From Nonomuraea gerenzanensis (GTDB taxonomy: Bacteria; Actinomycetota; Actinomycetes; Streptosporangiales; Streptosporangiaceae): DNA of 64,000 bases. The DNA lies in the NCBI RefSeq assembly GCF_020215645.1, contig NZ_CP084058.1, forward strand, positions 3,224,001 to 3,288,000, given 5' to 3'. The translations under genes were made by a program, and so were the position numbers. The notes under the pieces were generated by a model that did no database searches, was not told the DNA's origin, and saw only the letters and a program-made list of their open reading frames with translations. Shown here in pieces: positions 17,507 to 26,690 of this stretch (positions are counted from its first letter, which is position 1; the number at the start of each line of letters is the position of its first letter).

Positions 17507-18417
17507 TGGCAGTCTCCGTCGACGAGGCCGTGTCCACGGGTCCTGCCCGGGATCGCACGCCCCCCGCGCGCCGCTTCGGTGGCCGGGGCCGCTCCGTGCT
17601 GGAGGTCGCGCTGCTGACCGTGCTGGCCGTCGTGATGCTCTTTCCGGTGCTGTGGATGATCGAGACGTCCATCAAGGAGAACCGGGACGTCTACGCCATC
17701 CCGGCCAAGTTCTTCGACTTCAAGGTCACCATGGACCACTTCAAGGACGTGTTCGCCGCCTCCGGCGGCGGTCGTTCGGCCTTGTCCGTCTCGTTCCTCA
17801 ACTCCTTCGTGGTCGCCGGGGCCTCCACGGCGCTGGCCACCGTGCTGGGGGTTCCGGCGGCCTGGGCCTACTCGCGCTTCGCCGTGAAGGCCAAGAAGGA
17901 CCAACTGTTCTTCATCCTGTCCACGCGCTTCATGCCGCCCGTGGTGGTCGTGATCCCGATCTTCCTCATGTACCGCCAAGTCGGGCTCATCGACACCAAG
18001 CTCGGCCTGATCCTCATCTACGCCGCGTTCAACGTCCCGTTCACGATCTGGATGATGAAGGGGTTCGTCGACGAGGTGCCCGCGGAGTACGAGGATGCCG
18101 CCATGCTCGACGGCTACACCCGCTTGCAGGCGTTCTGGCGATTCACCCTTCCCCTGCTCCTGCCCGGCATCGCCGCGACGGCGGTCTTCGCGCTCATCTT
18201 CTCGTGGAACGAGTTCGTGTTCGCCATCTTCCTCACCTCCAGCGACACCGTGCGGACGGCCCCACCTGCCATCGCCGGCCTCATCGGCGGAACCACCGTG
18301 GACTGGGGCCTGGTGGCCGCCGCCTCCGTGGTGTTCGCCCTGCCGGTGCTCGTCTTCGCCTACCTGGTGCGAAGGCACCTCATCGCCGGTGTGACGCTCG
18401 GGGCGGTGCGACGCTGA
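17506..18417 (+). CDS. ABC importer permease 2 (MalG-like)
   Basis: 303 residues, starting at the ATG that overlaps the stop of permease 1 (TGATG). About six membrane helices. The EAA motif is EDAAMLDGYTRLQAFWRFTL, followed by LPLLLPG, typical of MalG-type subunits. It is the second half of the channel. The stop overlaps the first ATPase start. Confidence 0.92.
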   Translation: MAVSVDEAVSTGPARDRTPPARRFGGRGRSVLEVALLTVLAVVMLFPVLWMIETSIKENRDVYAIPAKFFDFKVTMDHFKDVFAASGGGRSALSVSFLNSFVVAGASTALATVLGVPAAWAYSRFAVKAKKDQLFFILSTRFMPPVVVVIPIFLMYRQVGLIDTKLGLILIYAAFNVPFTIWMMKGFVDEVPAEYEDAAMLDGYTRLQAFWRFTLPLLLPGIAATAVFALIFSWNEFVFAIFLTSSDTVRTAPPAIAGLIGGTTVDWGLVAAASVVFALPVLVFAYLVRRHLIAGVTLGAVRR

Positions 18418-19484
18418 TGGCGGCCATCGAGGTGACCGCCCTGCACAAGCGCTACCCGGACGGGACGGTCGCAGTCGATCACGTGGACCTGTCCATCCGC
18501 GACGGCGAGCTGTTCGTGATGCTCGGCCCGTCGGGCTGCGGCAAGACGACCACGCTGCGGGCCATAGCCGGCCTGGAGAGGCAGACGACGGGCGACATCC
18601 GCATCGGCGACACGCTGGTCAACGACCTGCCGCCCGCCGAGCGCGACATCGCCATGGTGTTCCAGTTCTACGCCCTCTACCCGCATCTGAGAACCCGCGA
18701 CAACCTGGCCTTCCCCCTGCGGGCCGAAGGACTGCCCAAGGCGGAGGTGCGCGAGCGGGTCGAGGAGGCCGCCCGGCTGATGCGGCTCGGTCCGCTCCTG
18801 GACCGGCGGCCGCGCCGGCTGTCCGGCGGTGAGCAGCAGCGCGTCGCGCTTGCTCGTGCCCTGGTGCGACGACCGCGCGCCTTCCTCATGGACGAACCTC
18901 TCACCAACCTGGACGCGGAGCTGAGGGCGGACATGCGCACGGAGATCAAGCACCTGCAAGGGGAGCTGGGGACGACGATGGTCTACGTCACCCACGACCA
19001 GGTCGAGGCGATGTCGCTCGGTCACAGGATCGCCATCCTCAACAAGGGCCGCGTCGAGCAGATCGGCACGCCGCTGGAGGTCTACGACCGTCCTGCGAGT
19101 CTCTTCTGCGCCGCGTTCATCGGCTCCCCGCCGATGAACCTGATCGAGGTGGAGGTGGCCGACGGGAAGCTGCGCGGTCAGGGCGGGCTGGTCATCGCGC
19201 CACCGCCGGGACTGCCGCGCGACCGTCGCCTGGTCGCGGGCGTCCGGCCGGAGGCGCTGGAAGTCACGGAACCAGGGGCGGAACGTTCGGTCCCGGCCCG
19301 CGTGGTCTCGGCGGAGTGGCTGGGCGACGAGATCATCTACGTGGTCGACCACGGCGGCCGGCGGGACGTACGGGTTCGGATGCCACCGACTGTCCGTTTC
19401 GCCGCTGACGCACCGGTCGGGCTGCGGCACACCGGCCAGACCCCGGCCGTCTACGACGTGAGCACGGAAGAGCTGGTGGCCTGA
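18417..19484 (+). CDS. ABC importer ATPase 1 (canonical)
   Basis: 355 residues. Walker A GPSGCGKTT, Q-loop VFQFYALYPH, signature LSGGEQQR, Walker B FLMDEPLTNLD, D-loop, and the switch His in VYVTHDQVEAM (His193) are all present. The C-terminal about 110 residues form a TOBE regulatory domain, as in MalK/UgpC. It energises transport on the cytosolic side. It overlaps the next ATPase gene by one base. Confidence 0.93.
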   Translation: MAAIEVTALHKRYPDGTVAVDHVDLSIRDGELFVMLGPSGCGKTTTLRAIAGLERQTTGDIRIGDTLVNDLPPAERDIAMVFQFYALYPHLRTRDNLAFPLRAEGLPKAEVRERVEEAARLMRLGPLLDRRPRRLSGGEQQRVALARALVRRPRAFLMDEPLTNLDAELRADMRTEIKHLQGELGTTMVYVTHDQVEAMSLGHRIAILNKGRVEQIGTPLEVYDRPASLFCAAFIGSPPMNLIEVEVADGKLRGQGGLVIAPPPGLPRDRRLVAGVRPEALEVTEPGAERSVPARVVSAEWLGDEIIYVVDHGGRRDVRVRMPPTVRFAADAPVGLRHTGQTPAVYDVSTEELVA

Positions 19485-20560
19485 TGGGAACCGTGGCAGC
19501 GCACGGGCTGCGCAAGTCCTTCGGCAAGGTCCAGGCCCTGGACGGGGTGACGCTGGACGTGCCGGACGGATCGTTCTTCGTCGTGCTCGGACCCTCCGGG
19601 GCAGGCAAGACGACGACCCTGCGAGCGATCGCCGGCCTTGAGAAGCTTGACGCCGGGTCGGTGCAGCTGGACGGGAGGGACGCGACCGGTGACGCCCCGG
19701 CCGCACGCGACCTGGCCATGGTCTTCCAGAACTACGCCCTCTACCCGCGACACACGGCGTACGAGAACATCGCTTCGCCGCTGCGGGCACGCCGCTGTTC
19801 CGCGAGCGAGATCGCCGCTGCCGTCGAGCAGATCTCAAGCCTGCTGCACATCGAACGTCTGCTGCAGCGTCGTCCGGCGCAGTTGTCGGGCGGTGAGATG
19901 CAGCGTGTCGCGCTGGCCCGGGCGCTGGTACGTCGCCCACGCGCGTTTCTCATGGACGAGCCGCTGACGAACCTCGATCTCAAGCTCCGCGTCGAGATGC
20001 GCACCGAGCTCACCCGCATCCACCGCAGCCTCGGAGCGACCTTCGTCTACGTGACCAACGACCAGGTCGAGGCCCTGTCCATGGCCGACCAGGTCGCGGT
20101 ACTCAAGGAGGGGAAGGTGCAACAGGTCGGAACGCCGACCGAGGTGTACGAGCGTCCAGCCAACCAGTGGGTCGCGGGATTCGTCGGGAGCCCGCCGATC
20201 AGCCTGCTCCCCTGCCACGCCGAGGGAGATCGTCTGGTCGGGGCGGAGGGCTGGACGCTGCCGCGGCCCCGCTGGACCACGGCTGAGGACGGTCGTCCGC
20301 TGCTGCTGGGCCTGCGCGCGGAGGACCTGTCCGTGGAGCAGCGTGGGGACGCGTCGTTGCCGGGTGAGCTCTACGGCCTTGAGCCGCTCGGTGACCGAAC
20401 GGTGGTCGACGTCCGAGTGGGGACGGAGATCCTCAAGGTCAAGGCACGAGCCACCGTCACCGGTACGCCGGGCGAGCGGCTGCTTGTCACGGTCGACCTG
20501 GACCGTGCGCACCTGTTCGATGCGGGCACCGGGCTGGCGCTGTCCGAAGCCGGGAGGTGA
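19484..20560 (+). CDS. ABC importer ATPase 2 with Asn in place of the switch His
   Basis: 358 residues, similar to ATPase 1 but not a duplicate. Walker A GPSGAGKTT, Q-loop VFQNYALYPR, signature LSGGEMQR and Walker B FLMDEPLTNLD are intact. The switch motif reads VYVTNDQVEAL, so the H-loop His is Asn192. A TOBE domain follows. Two ATPases in one importer operon recall the rhizobial glycerol system GlpSTPQV. A heterodimer with one weakened ATP site is the likely arrangement. Confidence 0.9.
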   Translation: MGTVAAHGLRKSFGKVQALDGVTLDVPDGSFFVVLGPSGAGKTTTLRAIAGLEKLDAGSVQLDGRDATGDAPAARDLAMVFQNYALYPRHTAYENIASPLRARRCSASEIAAAVEQISSLLHIERLLQRRPAQLSGGEMQRVALARALVRRPRAFLMDEPLTNLDLKLRVEMRTELTRIHRSLGATFVYVTNDQVEALSMADQVAVLKEGKVQQVGTPTEVYERPANQWVAGFVGSPPISLLPCHAEGDRLVGAEGWTLPRPRWTTAEDGRPLLLGLRAEDLSVEQRGDASLPGELYGLEPLGDRTVVDVRVGTEILKVKARATVTGTPGERLLVTVDLDRAHLFDAGTGLALSEAGR

Positions 20561-20667
20561 TCGCGCAGGGTGGCGACGTCGACATGCGCCCCTTGCGGCG
20601 AGGGCCAAGGCCACCTTGACCGAGGTCACGCTGGACATCCACCACGAACAGCACAGGAGGCGACGCG

Positions 20668-22128
20668 ATGAGTGACCCGATGAACGTCCTGGCCCCCGAG
20701 CACCGGCGGCTCCGGATCGGCGCCGCCTGGCGCGACGCCGCCGGCGGAGCCACCTTCGCCGTCGAGGACCCGGCCACAGGCAAGACCATCGCCGAGGTGG
20801 CGGACGCCGACGTCGTCGACGGGCTCGCCGCTCTGGACGCGGCCGGCAAGGCGATGGCGGAGTGGGCGGCGACCCCGCCGCGAAAACGGTCGGAATTGCT
20901 GACCGCGACGTACCGGGCACTGACCGAGCGATCCGAGGAGGCCGCCCGGCTGATAACGCTCGAGATGGGCAAGCCGCTCGCCGAGGCCCGGGGAGAGGTG
21001 GCCTACGGCGCCGAGTTCTTCCGTTGGTTCGCCGAGGAGGCGGTGCGCGTCGAGGGGCGCTACAACACCGCTCCCGCTGGTGGATATCGCATCCTCACCG
21101 TGCCGAAGCCGGTCGGACCGTGCGTCTTCGTGACGCCCTGGAACTTCCCGCTGGCCATGGGTACCCGCAAGATCGCTCCTGCGCTGGCGGCGGGCTGCAC
21201 GACGATCACCAAACCGGCGGCCCAGACGCCACTCACCATGCTGTTCCTGGCCCGCATCATGGAGGAGGCCGGAGTTCCCCCGGGCGTCGTCAACGTCGTG
21301 ACGACCACGCGGGCCGGCGAGGTGGTCTCGGCACTGCTGGCCGACCGCCGGACCCGCAAGCTCTCGTTCACCGGGTCGACCGAGGTCGGGCGCGTGCTCC
21401 TCCGGCAGGCGGCGGACAACGTGCTGCGCACCTCCATGGAGCTGGGCGGCAACGCGGCCTTGATCGTGTGTGCCGACGCGGACCTGGACGTCGCGCTCGA
21501 CGGCGCCATGGTGGCCAAGATGCGCAACCTCGGGGAGTCCTGCATCGCGGCCAACCGAATCTACGTCGAGGAGCCGGTGCGCGAGGAGTTCACGGCGCGC
21601 TTCGCCGAGCGGATGGGCGCGCTCTCGGTGGGCCACGGTCTCGACGACGGCGTGGACGTCGGGGCGTTGATCGACGAGGCGTCGGTCACCAAGCTCGACG
21701 AGCTCGTCGCCGACGCGGTCGATCGCGGCGCCCGTGTCCTGGTGGGCGGCGAGCGTCCGGACGGGCCGGGCTACTTCTACCCGCCTACGGTCCTCGTCGA
21801 CGTGCCCGAGGACGCGCGGCTGCTGGGGACGGAGATCTTCGGCCCGGTGGCGCCGATCATCTCGTTCACCTCCGACGACGAGGTGATGGCGAAGGCCAAT
21901 GACACCGAGCACGGCCTCGTCGGATACGTCTTCACCCGTGACCTCCAGCGGGCGCTCCGGTTCACCGAGGGGCTGCAGACGGGGATGGTCGGCGTCAACC
22001 GTGGCTTGATCTCGGACCCGTCAGCTCCGTTCGGCGGCGTGAAGCAGTCCGGGATCGGCAAGGAGGGGTCGCACGAGGGCATCCTCGAGTACCTCGACGT
22101 CACCTACGCGGCGATCGACCTACCGTGA
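20668..22128 (+). CDS. NAD(P)-dependent aldehyde dehydrogenase (succinate-semialdehyde type)
   Basis: 486 residues, usual ALDH length. Catalytic Cys292 lies in GESCIAANRIYV, general base Glu258 in SMELGGNAALIV, and EIFGPV near 390 binds cofactor. The VTPWNFPLAMGTRKIAPALA region and CIAANR match the GabD (succinate-semialdehyde) subgroup more than betaine or phenylacetaldehyde enzymes. Its gene follows the importer by 107 bp on the same strand, with AGGAGG 5-10 bp before ATG. It probably oxidises the aldehyde made by the alcohol dehydrogenase at 22309. Confidence 0.9.
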   Translation: MSDPMNVLAPEHRRLRIGAAWRDAAGGATFAVEDPATGKTIAEVADADVVDGLAALDAAGKAMAEWAATPPRKRSELLTATYRALTERSEEAARLITLEMGKPLAEARGEVAYGAEFFRWFAEEAVRVEGRYNTAPAGGYRILTVPKPVGPCVFVTPWNFPLAMGTRKIAPALAAGCTTITKPAAQTPLTMLFLARIMEEAGVPPGVVNVVTTTRAGEVVSALLADRRTRKLSFTGSTEVGRVLLRQAADNVLRTSMELGGNAALIVCADADLDVALDGAMVAKMRNLGESCIAANRIYVEEPVREEFTARFAERMGALSVGHGLDDGVDVGALIDEASVTKLDELVADAVDRGARVLVGGERPDGPGYFYPPTVLVDVPEDARLLGTEIFGPVAPIISFTSDDEVMAKANDTEHGLVGYVFTRDLQRALRFTEGLQTGMVGVNRGLISDPSAPFGGVKQSGIGKEGSHEGILEYLDVTYAAIDLP

Positions 22129-22308
22129 CCGGCCTGCTGCTCCAGGTGCCCGCCGAGGATCGCCGCCGGCACCCGGGGACGCCGTCGACTCCGCCGGTGC
22201 GCGCGCCTGCGCCACCCGGCAGCCGGCCTGCCGACGCGGTCCCGGTCCCGCAGGTGACCTGGACGTCCGTCCAGCGAATCACCGCCGACGCTCCAGAGAG
22301 GCACTGAC

Positions 22309-23547
22309 ATGCTTGAGACCGTCCGCGGGCCACGCCAGCTGATCGTGGGCGAAGGGGTCGCGCAGAACATTCCACGAGTGGTGGCCGAGTGTGGCTCGCG
22401 AGTCCTCATCGTGACCGACCGGGTTCTTCTGGGGCAGCCGGGCGTGGCCGAGATCGTGGCCACCGTGCGGGAGAAGGTCGAAGTCGTCGGGGTGTTCGCC
22501 GACGCGACTCCGGACGTGCCACTCGCCGATGTCGCCCTGGCCGTCTCGGCCGCCGCCGAGGTGGACGCCGACGTCATCCTCGCCATCGGGGGTGGCACGG
22601 TGATCGACCTCGCCAAGATGGTCGGCGTCATCCGGTGCCACGGTGGGACGCCGCGCGACTTCTACGGCGAGTCGAAGGTGCCGGGGCCGACGATTCCGCT
22701 CGTCGCGGTCCCGACGACGTCAGGCACCGGCTCCGAGCTCACACCCGTCTCGGTGCTGACCGACCCGGACCGTGCGCTGAAGGTGGGGGTCTCCAGCGTC
22801 CACATCGTGCCCGACTTCGCCATCGTCGACCCCGAGCTCACCTACACCTGCCCGGCGACCGTCACTGCCCACTCCGGCATCGACGCGTTCTGTCACGCGG
22901 TGGAGAGCTACACCGCGCGACCCAGGGCCCACGGCCCGCGCGACCCGGTGGAGCAGGTCTTCCTCGGCCGCAACCCGATCACCGATCACTACGCGCTCCT
23001 GGCCGCGGAGCGGATCGCCCGCAGCTTGCCCCATGTCGTCAGGGACGGAGGCGACAAGGACGCGCGCGCGGACATGTCCTATGGGTCCATGCTGGCCGGG
23101 CTCGCGTTTTCCCACGCGGGCAACGCGGCTCCGCACGCCCTCCAGTACCCCATCGGCGCAGCCACCCACACACCGCACGGCCTGGGCGTCGGGCTGCTGC
23201 TGCCCTACGCGCTGGACGCGGCCAGGGATGCCATCGGCGACCGGTTGGCCATCCTCGCCGGGGTGTGCGGGCTCGACGTGACCGACGCCTCGGAGGCGGA
23301 GGCCGCCGATACGTTCCTCACCTGGCTCGACGGGCTCCTCGCCGACATCGGCATCCCTGCCACCTTGGCGGACATCGGAGTGGCACGCGCCGACCTCCCG
23401 CGCTTCGCGGAGATGGCCGGCGGTGTCACCCGCTTGATCCAGAACCATCCGGGCCCGACCGACACGGCCAGCCTGACCGCGATCCTCGAAGCGGCCTGGC
23501 TCGGGGACCGGAGCCGACACGTCCTGACTCCTGAGCAGGGATGGTGA
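22309..23547 (+). CDS. Iron-containing alcohol dehydrogenase, hydroxyacid-oxoacid transhydrogenase-like
   Basis: 412 residues. The GGGTVIDLAK nucleotide motif is near residue 95. The metal ligands are Asp192, His196, His276 and His290. Between the second and third ligand it carries an insert with FLGRNPITDHYAL, resembling the QGSNPISD segment of ADHFE1-type hydroxyacid-oxoacid transhydrogenases, which convert 4-hydroxybutyrate to succinate semialdehyde. Followed by the aldehyde dehydrogenase upstream in the operon, a two-step oxidation to a dicarboxylate is plausible. Other diol or alcohol substrates are not excluded. Confidence 0.88.
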   Translation: MLETVRGPRQLIVGEGVAQNIPRVVAECGSRVLIVTDRVLLGQPGVAEIVATVREKVEVVGVFADATPDVPLADVALAVSAAAEVDADVILAIGGGTVIDLAKMVGVIRCHGGTPRDFYGESKVPGPTIPLVAVPTTSGTGSELTPVSVLTDPDRALKVGVSSVHIVPDFAIVDPELTYTCPATVTAHSGIDAFCHAVESYTARPRAHGPRDPVEQVFLGRNPITDHYALLAAERIARSLPHVVRDGGDKDARADMSYGSMLAGLAFSHAGNAAPHALQYPIGAATHTPHGLGVGLLLPYALDAARDAIGDRLAILAGVCGLDVTDASEAEAADTFLTWLDGLLADIGIPATLADIGVARADLPRFAEMAGGVTRLIQNHPGPTDTASLTAILEAAWLGDRSRHVLTPEQGW

Positions 23548-23632
23548 CGGGCATTTTCACGTGACGACGAGTTCGCTGCCCTCCCCGGGTAGCGGATCGC
23601 CTCCATGGGAGCCGCCCATTCGCCGCCGCCCC

Positions 23633-23704
23633 GGCATGACGGCATGACGGCATGACGGCATGACGGCGTCACGGCGTCACGGCGTCACGGCGTCACGGCG
23701 TCAC
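23633..23704. repeat. Nine tandem 8-bp repeats at the end of convergent genes
   Basis: Four copies of GGCATGAC (23633-23664) are followed by five copies of GGCGTCAC (23665-23704), between the alcohol dehydrogenase and the convergent isomerase gene. The last unit contains the isomerase stop codon (complement of TCA, 23701-23703). The two unit types differ at two bases and sit in two blocks, indicating two successive amplifications. Confidence 0.95.
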
Positions 23705-24708
23705 TCGGAGGAGAAGGCGGCGTCGAAGGCGGCGGCCGGCGGGGTGATGGCGTTGAGCGAGCGGATGTAGGCGAGGGATTCCGGCGCGCCGTGCAGCCGG
23801 TCCATGCCCGCGTCCTCCCACTCGATGGAGATCGGGCCGTCGTAGCCGATGTGGTTGAGCGCCCGGAAGCACGCCTCCCACGGCACGTCGCCCCGGCCGG
23901 TGGACACGAAGTCCCAGCCGCGCCTGGGGTCGGCCCAGGCCAGGTGGGAGGACAGGCGGCCGCGCCGTCCGTCGCGGGTGGCGACGCGGGCGTCCTTGCA
24001 GTCCACGTGGTAGATGCGGTCGGCGAAGTCGAGGATGAAGCTCGCCGGGTCCAGGTCCTGCCACACCATGTGCGAGGGGTCCCAGTTCAGGCCGAAGGCC
24101 GGCCGGTGCCCGATGGCCTCCAGCGCGCGCACCGTCGTGTGGTAGTCGTAGGCGATCTCGCTGGGGTGCACCTCGTGGGCGAAGCGCACGCCGACCTCGT
24201 CGAAGACGTCGAGGATCGGGTTCCAGCGGTCGGCGAAGTCGGCGTACCCCGCCTCGATCATGGACGGGGGCACCGGCGGGAACATCGCCAGCGTGTGCCA
24301 GATCGACGAGCCGGTGAAGCCGACGACGGTCGTGACGCCGAGCGCGGCCGCCGCGCGGGCGGTGTCCTTGATCTCCTCGGCGGCGCGCTGCCGGACGCCT
24401 TCCGGCTCGCCGTCGCCCCAGATGCGGGCGGGCAGGATGCCCTGGTGGCGCTCGTCGACGGGGTGGTCGCAGACGGCCTGGCCGACCAGGTGGTTGGAGA
24501 TCGTCCACACGCCGAGGTTGTACTTGGCCAGGGTCTCCTTCTTGCGTTCGACGTAGGAGTCGTCCGCGACGGCCTTGTCGACCTCGAAGTGGTCGCCCCA
24601 GCAGGCGATCTCCAGGCCGTCGTAGCCCCATTCGGAAGCCAGCCGGCAGACCTCCTCGAACGGCAGGTCCGCCCACTGCCCGGTGAACAACGTGACCGGT
24701 CTCGTCAT
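23701..24708 (-). CDS. Sugar phosphate isomerase/epimerase-like TIM barrel
   Basis: 335 residues of the xylose-isomerase-like/AP endonuclease 2 superfamily. It begins [20 protein letters not shown] and keeps probable metal ligands: Glu in FAHEVHPSE, Asp and His in NWDPSHMVW, and Glu in SIEWED near residue 300. Members isomerise, epimerise or dehydrate sugars and inositols. Its ATG overlaps the TGA of a broken oxidoreductase tail upstream, so it was once the second gene of a two-gene unit with a Gfo/Idh/MocA enzyme. The ROK repressor further upstream may control it. Confidence 0.88.
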   Translation of the reverse strand: MTRPVTLFTGQWADLPFEEVCRLASEWGYDGLEIACWGDHFEVDKAVADDSYVERKKETLAKYNLGVWTISNHLVGQAVCDHPVDERHQGILPARIWGDGEPEGVRQRAAEEIKDTARAAAALGVTTVVGFTGSSIWHTLAMFPPVPPSMIEAGYADFADRWNPILDVFDEVGVRFAHEVHPSEIAYDYHTTVRALEAIGHRPAFGLNWDPSHMVWQDLDPASFILDFADRIYHVDCKDARVATRDGRRGRLSSHLAWADPRRGWDFVSTGRGDVPWEACFRALNHIGYDGPISIEWEDAGMDRLHGAPESLAYIRSLNAITPPAAAFDAAFSSE

Positions 24709-24855
24709 GAATCCTCCACAGTCGTGAAGCGGCTGTCCTCAGCCGCGCTCTGCTCGGCGGCCGCCGGCATGCGCCGTACCCGCAGGCCGTCCTCGAAGGA
24801 CGGGAAGGGGCCGGCGCCGGCGGCGAGGTGTGGTCGTGGAACCACAGGTTGTCCA
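24705..24855 (-). pseudogene. C-terminal scrap of a Gfo/Idh/MocA oxidoreductase
   Basis: A minus-strand frame reads FPSFEDGLRVRRMPAAAE then [11 protein letters not shown] before TGA, the usual C-terminal end of Gfo/Idh/MocA sugar or inositol dehydrogenases. The rest of the about 350-residue protein is missing. The stop overlaps the isomerase start (ATGA), preserving the original coupling. A neighbouring frame reads DNLWFHDHTSP, possibly the joined remains of something else. Confidence 0.7.
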
Positions 24856-25113
24856 TGGGTTAGGTGGGACCGTGCCCCGCCCGCCTGACGGCGCCGGTTG
24901 GCACCGCCGCGGTGGCACCGAGGTCGGCGTCAACGGTGCCGCCGCGGCTCGGACGGCCGATCAGGCGGGCGGGACGTTCTGGGGGAGAAGGGGCAGGGAC
25001 ACAGCGGTGTCCGCCCGCCGGACGGCAGGTGCCGTGGCCGCGGCAGGCGGAATGTGCGGAGGTGGTGCGGAACAGCGATCAGGCGGGCGGAAGGTGCGAA
25101 GGACGGGGGCGGG
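24856..25113. other. Intergenic region, no gene seen
   Basis: About 258 bp between the oxidoreductase scrap and the ROK gene. It repeats GGCGGG-rich stretches (GATCAGGCGGGCGG near 24959 and GATCAGGCGGGCGG near 25077), two copies of one 14-base word about 118 bp apart. Probably the site of the deletion that removed the oxidoreductase body. Confidence 0.45.
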
Positions 25114-26448
25114 TCAGGACGAGCGGGGAGAGCAGGCCGTCGGGGTTGCCTCGATGACCCCGGCGGCCGGAGACGTTCGGATGGAGATGCTGGTGGGGTC
25201 GGACAGGGCTCGTTCGGCGACGACACCGGCCGCGCCGCGCGAGGCGGCGCCGAAGCCGAGGTCGGAGGCGGCGAACCGGCAGCGTTCGACGGCGTCGCTC
25301 ATGCCCGTGCGGGCCAGTTCGCGCTGCGCCGCGGGGATGAGCGGGTCGGCGAGCCGGGCGAAGTAGCCGCCCAGCACGATCACCCGCGGGTTCAAGAGGT
25401 TGATGAGCAGGGCCGCGCCGATCCCGAGCCACCGGCCGACCTCCGCGACGGCGGCCTCGGCGCGCGGATCGCCGTCGGCTCGGCGCTGCTCGATCTCGGC
25501 CAGGCGCTCCTCCGGGTCGCGGACGACCTGCGGGCCGGTGCCGTACGGGCGGTGCGGCGTGGCCATGCGCACCAGCGCGGCCAGCCCGACCTTGGTCTCC
25601 CAGCAGCCGACGCGGCCGCAGCGGCACCGCTCGCCGGACGGATCGATCATGACATGGCCGATCTCTCCCGCGAACCCGTCCGCTCCGCCCAGGAGCCGGC
25701 CGCCGGAGATGACGCCGCCGCCGACGCCCACCTCGCCGGTGAGGCAGACCAGGTCGGGGATGCCCGCCGCGACGCCCGAGGTGTACTCGGCGAGGGCGGC
25801 GAGGTTGGCGTCGTTGTCCACCGCGATGGGGATGTCCCTCGCGACTCGGGACAGCCGCTCGGCCACCGGCACGCCGCGCCAGCCGAGGTTCGGGGCGACG
25901 ACGACGGTGCCGGTGGTGGTGTCGACCAGGCCGGGGACTGCCACAGTGATCCCGGCCGGTGTGACCCCGAGCCGGCCGAGGTCGGCGACGGTCGTCTCGA
26001 CCATGCGGGCCAGCTCGTCCAGTGAGCGTTCGGGGCCCGAGCCCATGGCGTCGAAGCCGATCCGCCGGTCGATGAGCACTCTTCCGGCCAGGTCGGTGGC
26101 GATCGCGGCGATGTAGTCGACGTTGACCTCCACGCCCAGGGCGCCGGCCCGGGAGCCGTCCAGGGCGAGCGCGACACCCGGGCGGCCGACGGAGCCCGCG
26201 TGCTGCGGCCCCATCTCCTTGACCAGCCCGCGGGCCTGCAACTCGTTCACCAGGCTGGTGACGGTGGCCTTGTTCAGCCCGGTCGAGACGGCGACGGCCG
26301 ACCGGGAGCACGGGCCGTTCGCGCTCACGTGACGCAGCACGAGGGCGAGGTTGGAGCGGCGCACGGTGGCCTGGTCCGCGGGGGCTCCCGCGGGTCCGCC
26401 GCGACTCGCCGAGTCGGTCGCGTGGCCGTCGGCCCGGTCGTGGTCCAC
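25114..26448 (-). CDS. ROK-family transcriptional repressor 1
   Basis: 444 residues from GTG 26448; GAGGAGG ends 3 bp before it and decides this start over the TTG four codons upstream. An N-terminal winged HTH (about 30-85: CSRSAVAVSTGLNKATVTSL) precedes a ROK sugar-sensing domain with VPGLVD, GEVGVGGG, GEIGH and the zinc motif CRCGRVGCWE. Such proteins (XylR/NagC type) release DNA on binding a sugar. It is divergent from a close paralogue at 26691 and probably controls the isomerase gene downstream and the intergenic promoters. Confidence 0.92.
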   Translation of the reverse strand: MDHDRADGHATDSASRGGPAGAPADQATVRRSNLALVLRHVSANGPCSRSAVAVSTGLNKATVTSLVNELQARGLVKEMGPQHAGSVGRPGVALALDGSRAGALGVEVNVDYIAAIATDLAGRVLIDRRIGFDAMGSGPERSLDELARMVETTVADLGRLGVTPAGITVAVPGLVDTTTGTVVVAPNLGWRGVPVAERLSRVARDIPIAVDNDANLAALAEYTSGVAAGIPDLVCLTGEVGVGGGVISGGRLLGGADGFAGEIGHVMIDPSGERCRCGRVGCWETKVGLAALVRMATPHRPYGTGPQVVRDPEERLAEIEQRRADGDPRAEAAVAEVGRWLGIGAALLINLLNPRVIVLGGYFARLADPLIPAAQRELARTGMSDAVERCRFAASDLGFGAASRGAAGVVAERALSDPTSISIRTSPAAGVIEATPTACSPRSS

Positions 26449-26690
26449 GCTCCTCCTCAATTAGTGCGGATGGCTAGCCGAATTAAAGGGGTCGGTCTCT
26501 GAGGACACAAGGGGGAAATCGATTCCAATTTATGTAACGTTCCGATAACTAATGCCGGAATGGCCACTGAAATGCGGGGACCTCGGCGATGCCAACTCGT
26601 TACGCACGTGAGGGGTGCACATTCAGACACTCGCGTGTTACAACTCCGATTAATTGATCTCAAAGATAAACAAAGGGGCGGGTGGTGCCC
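26449..26690. promoter_or_regulatory. AT-rich divergent control region between two ROK genes
   Basis: This 242-bp stretch is far less GC-rich than its surroundings and is flanked by two divergent ROK repressors. It includes an imperfect inverted repeat, TTAnnnCGG-n8-CCGnnnTAA, at 26461-26486 directly at the first ROK start, and GTAACGTTCCGATAAC near 26535. These are candidate ROK operators; which protein binds which is unknown. Confidence 0.5.

Noticed and set aside
23633..23704. CRISPR-like array
   Set aside because: The units are 8 bp with no spacers between them, so this is a simple tandem repeat; no cas genes are nearby.
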